Positions 63,909 through 64,000 of a stretch of DNA of 64,000 nucleotides are shown here, in pieces. The notes beneath the pieces were generated by a model that made no database searches, was not told the DNA's origin, and saw only the letters and a program-made list of their open reading frames with translations. Source of the stretch: Gyrodactylus bullatarudis (taxonomy: Eukaryota; Platyhelminthes; Monogenea; Gyrodactylidea; Gyrodactylidae); NCBI GenBank assembly GCA_012064415.1, contig SSNU01000133.1:1-64000 (forward strand), written 5' to 3'. Within the stretch, counting starts at the first letter, position 1, and every line of letters begins with the position of its first letter. The translations under genes and the position numbers were made by a program.

Positions 63909-64000
63909 CACCATGTGCAAACTTGATCTTTTAAGGAAGAGATTGAAAAAGACTATTGTAATCGGCTTATGCTCCTCGAATAAAGATAAAAAATTCTAAA

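Noticed and set aside
1..64000. CRISPR arrays, bacterial operons, ribosome binding sites, prophage
   Set aside because: No spaced direct repeats or prokaryotic gene organisation. Introns, poly(A) tails and metazoan transposons show that this is eukaryotic DNA.

Overview
This is an AT-rich stretch of invertebrate nuclear DNA that is mostly transposable elements, many nested in one another. There are no operons and no recognisable housekeeping gene. The repeat set (Penelope-like elements with GIY-YIG endonuclease, several Ty3/Gypsy lineages, a Jockey/CR1-type non-LTR element, piggyBac, Tigger/pogo, Merlin, Tc1/mariner, foldback elements with 8-bp target duplications) fits a metazoan such as an arthropod or a flatworm. 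I cannot name the species. Two runs of N (18902-19778 and 40316-41160) are assembly gaps.

Layout. 1-3.5 kb: a foldback element with TA duplication, then a decayed piggyBac. 3.6-8.6 kb: Penelope fragments, a three-copy tandem of ribozyme-bearing pseudo-LTRs, and a nearly complete Penelope element (PLE1, minus strand). 9.1-10.5 kb: Gypsy gag-protease remnant. 11-17.7 kb: the densest part of a putative micro-exon gene on the plus strand, broken up by Penelope insertions, including a second long Penelope copy (PLE2). 20.6-26.3 kb: a non-LTR retrotransposon (minus) split by a 2.46-kb Tigger element. 26.4-31 kb: Gypsy, Tc1 and Penelope fragments. 32.9-34.1 kb: Merlin. 36.9-44.0 kb: a full-length Gypsy with 367-bp LTRs, interrupted by a foldback element and by the 3' end of a Penelope element. 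44.6-47.4 kb: a second Gypsy and a conserved repeat-associated gene. 48.4-49.2 kb: a second copy of the foldback element. 49.7-51.8 kb: a Penelope 3' end and a terminal-inverted-repeat element that carries a tRNA-like Pol III promoter joined to a canonical hammerhead ribozyme. 52-64 kb: inverted Penelope fragments, a second TA foldback element, other palindromes and non-LTR fragments.

Two systems stand out. First, each Penelope lineage here carries a hammerhead ribozyme motif at its 3' pseudo-LTR. I count about fifteen, intact or decayed, in four sequence types, with compensatory changes in helix I. A separate canonical hammerhead sits just downstream of tRNA-like A and B boxes at 51.2 kb, the architecture known from the schistosome Sm-alpha element. 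Second, at least ten blocks of exactly 21 nt lie between AG and GTRAGT on the plus strand. They fall into three homologous classes that recur in the order alpha-gamma-beta and stay open in the same phase. This looks like a tandemly expanded micro-exon gene whose introns have filled with transposons. It recalls schistosome micro-exon genes or aphid bicycle genes by architecture only.
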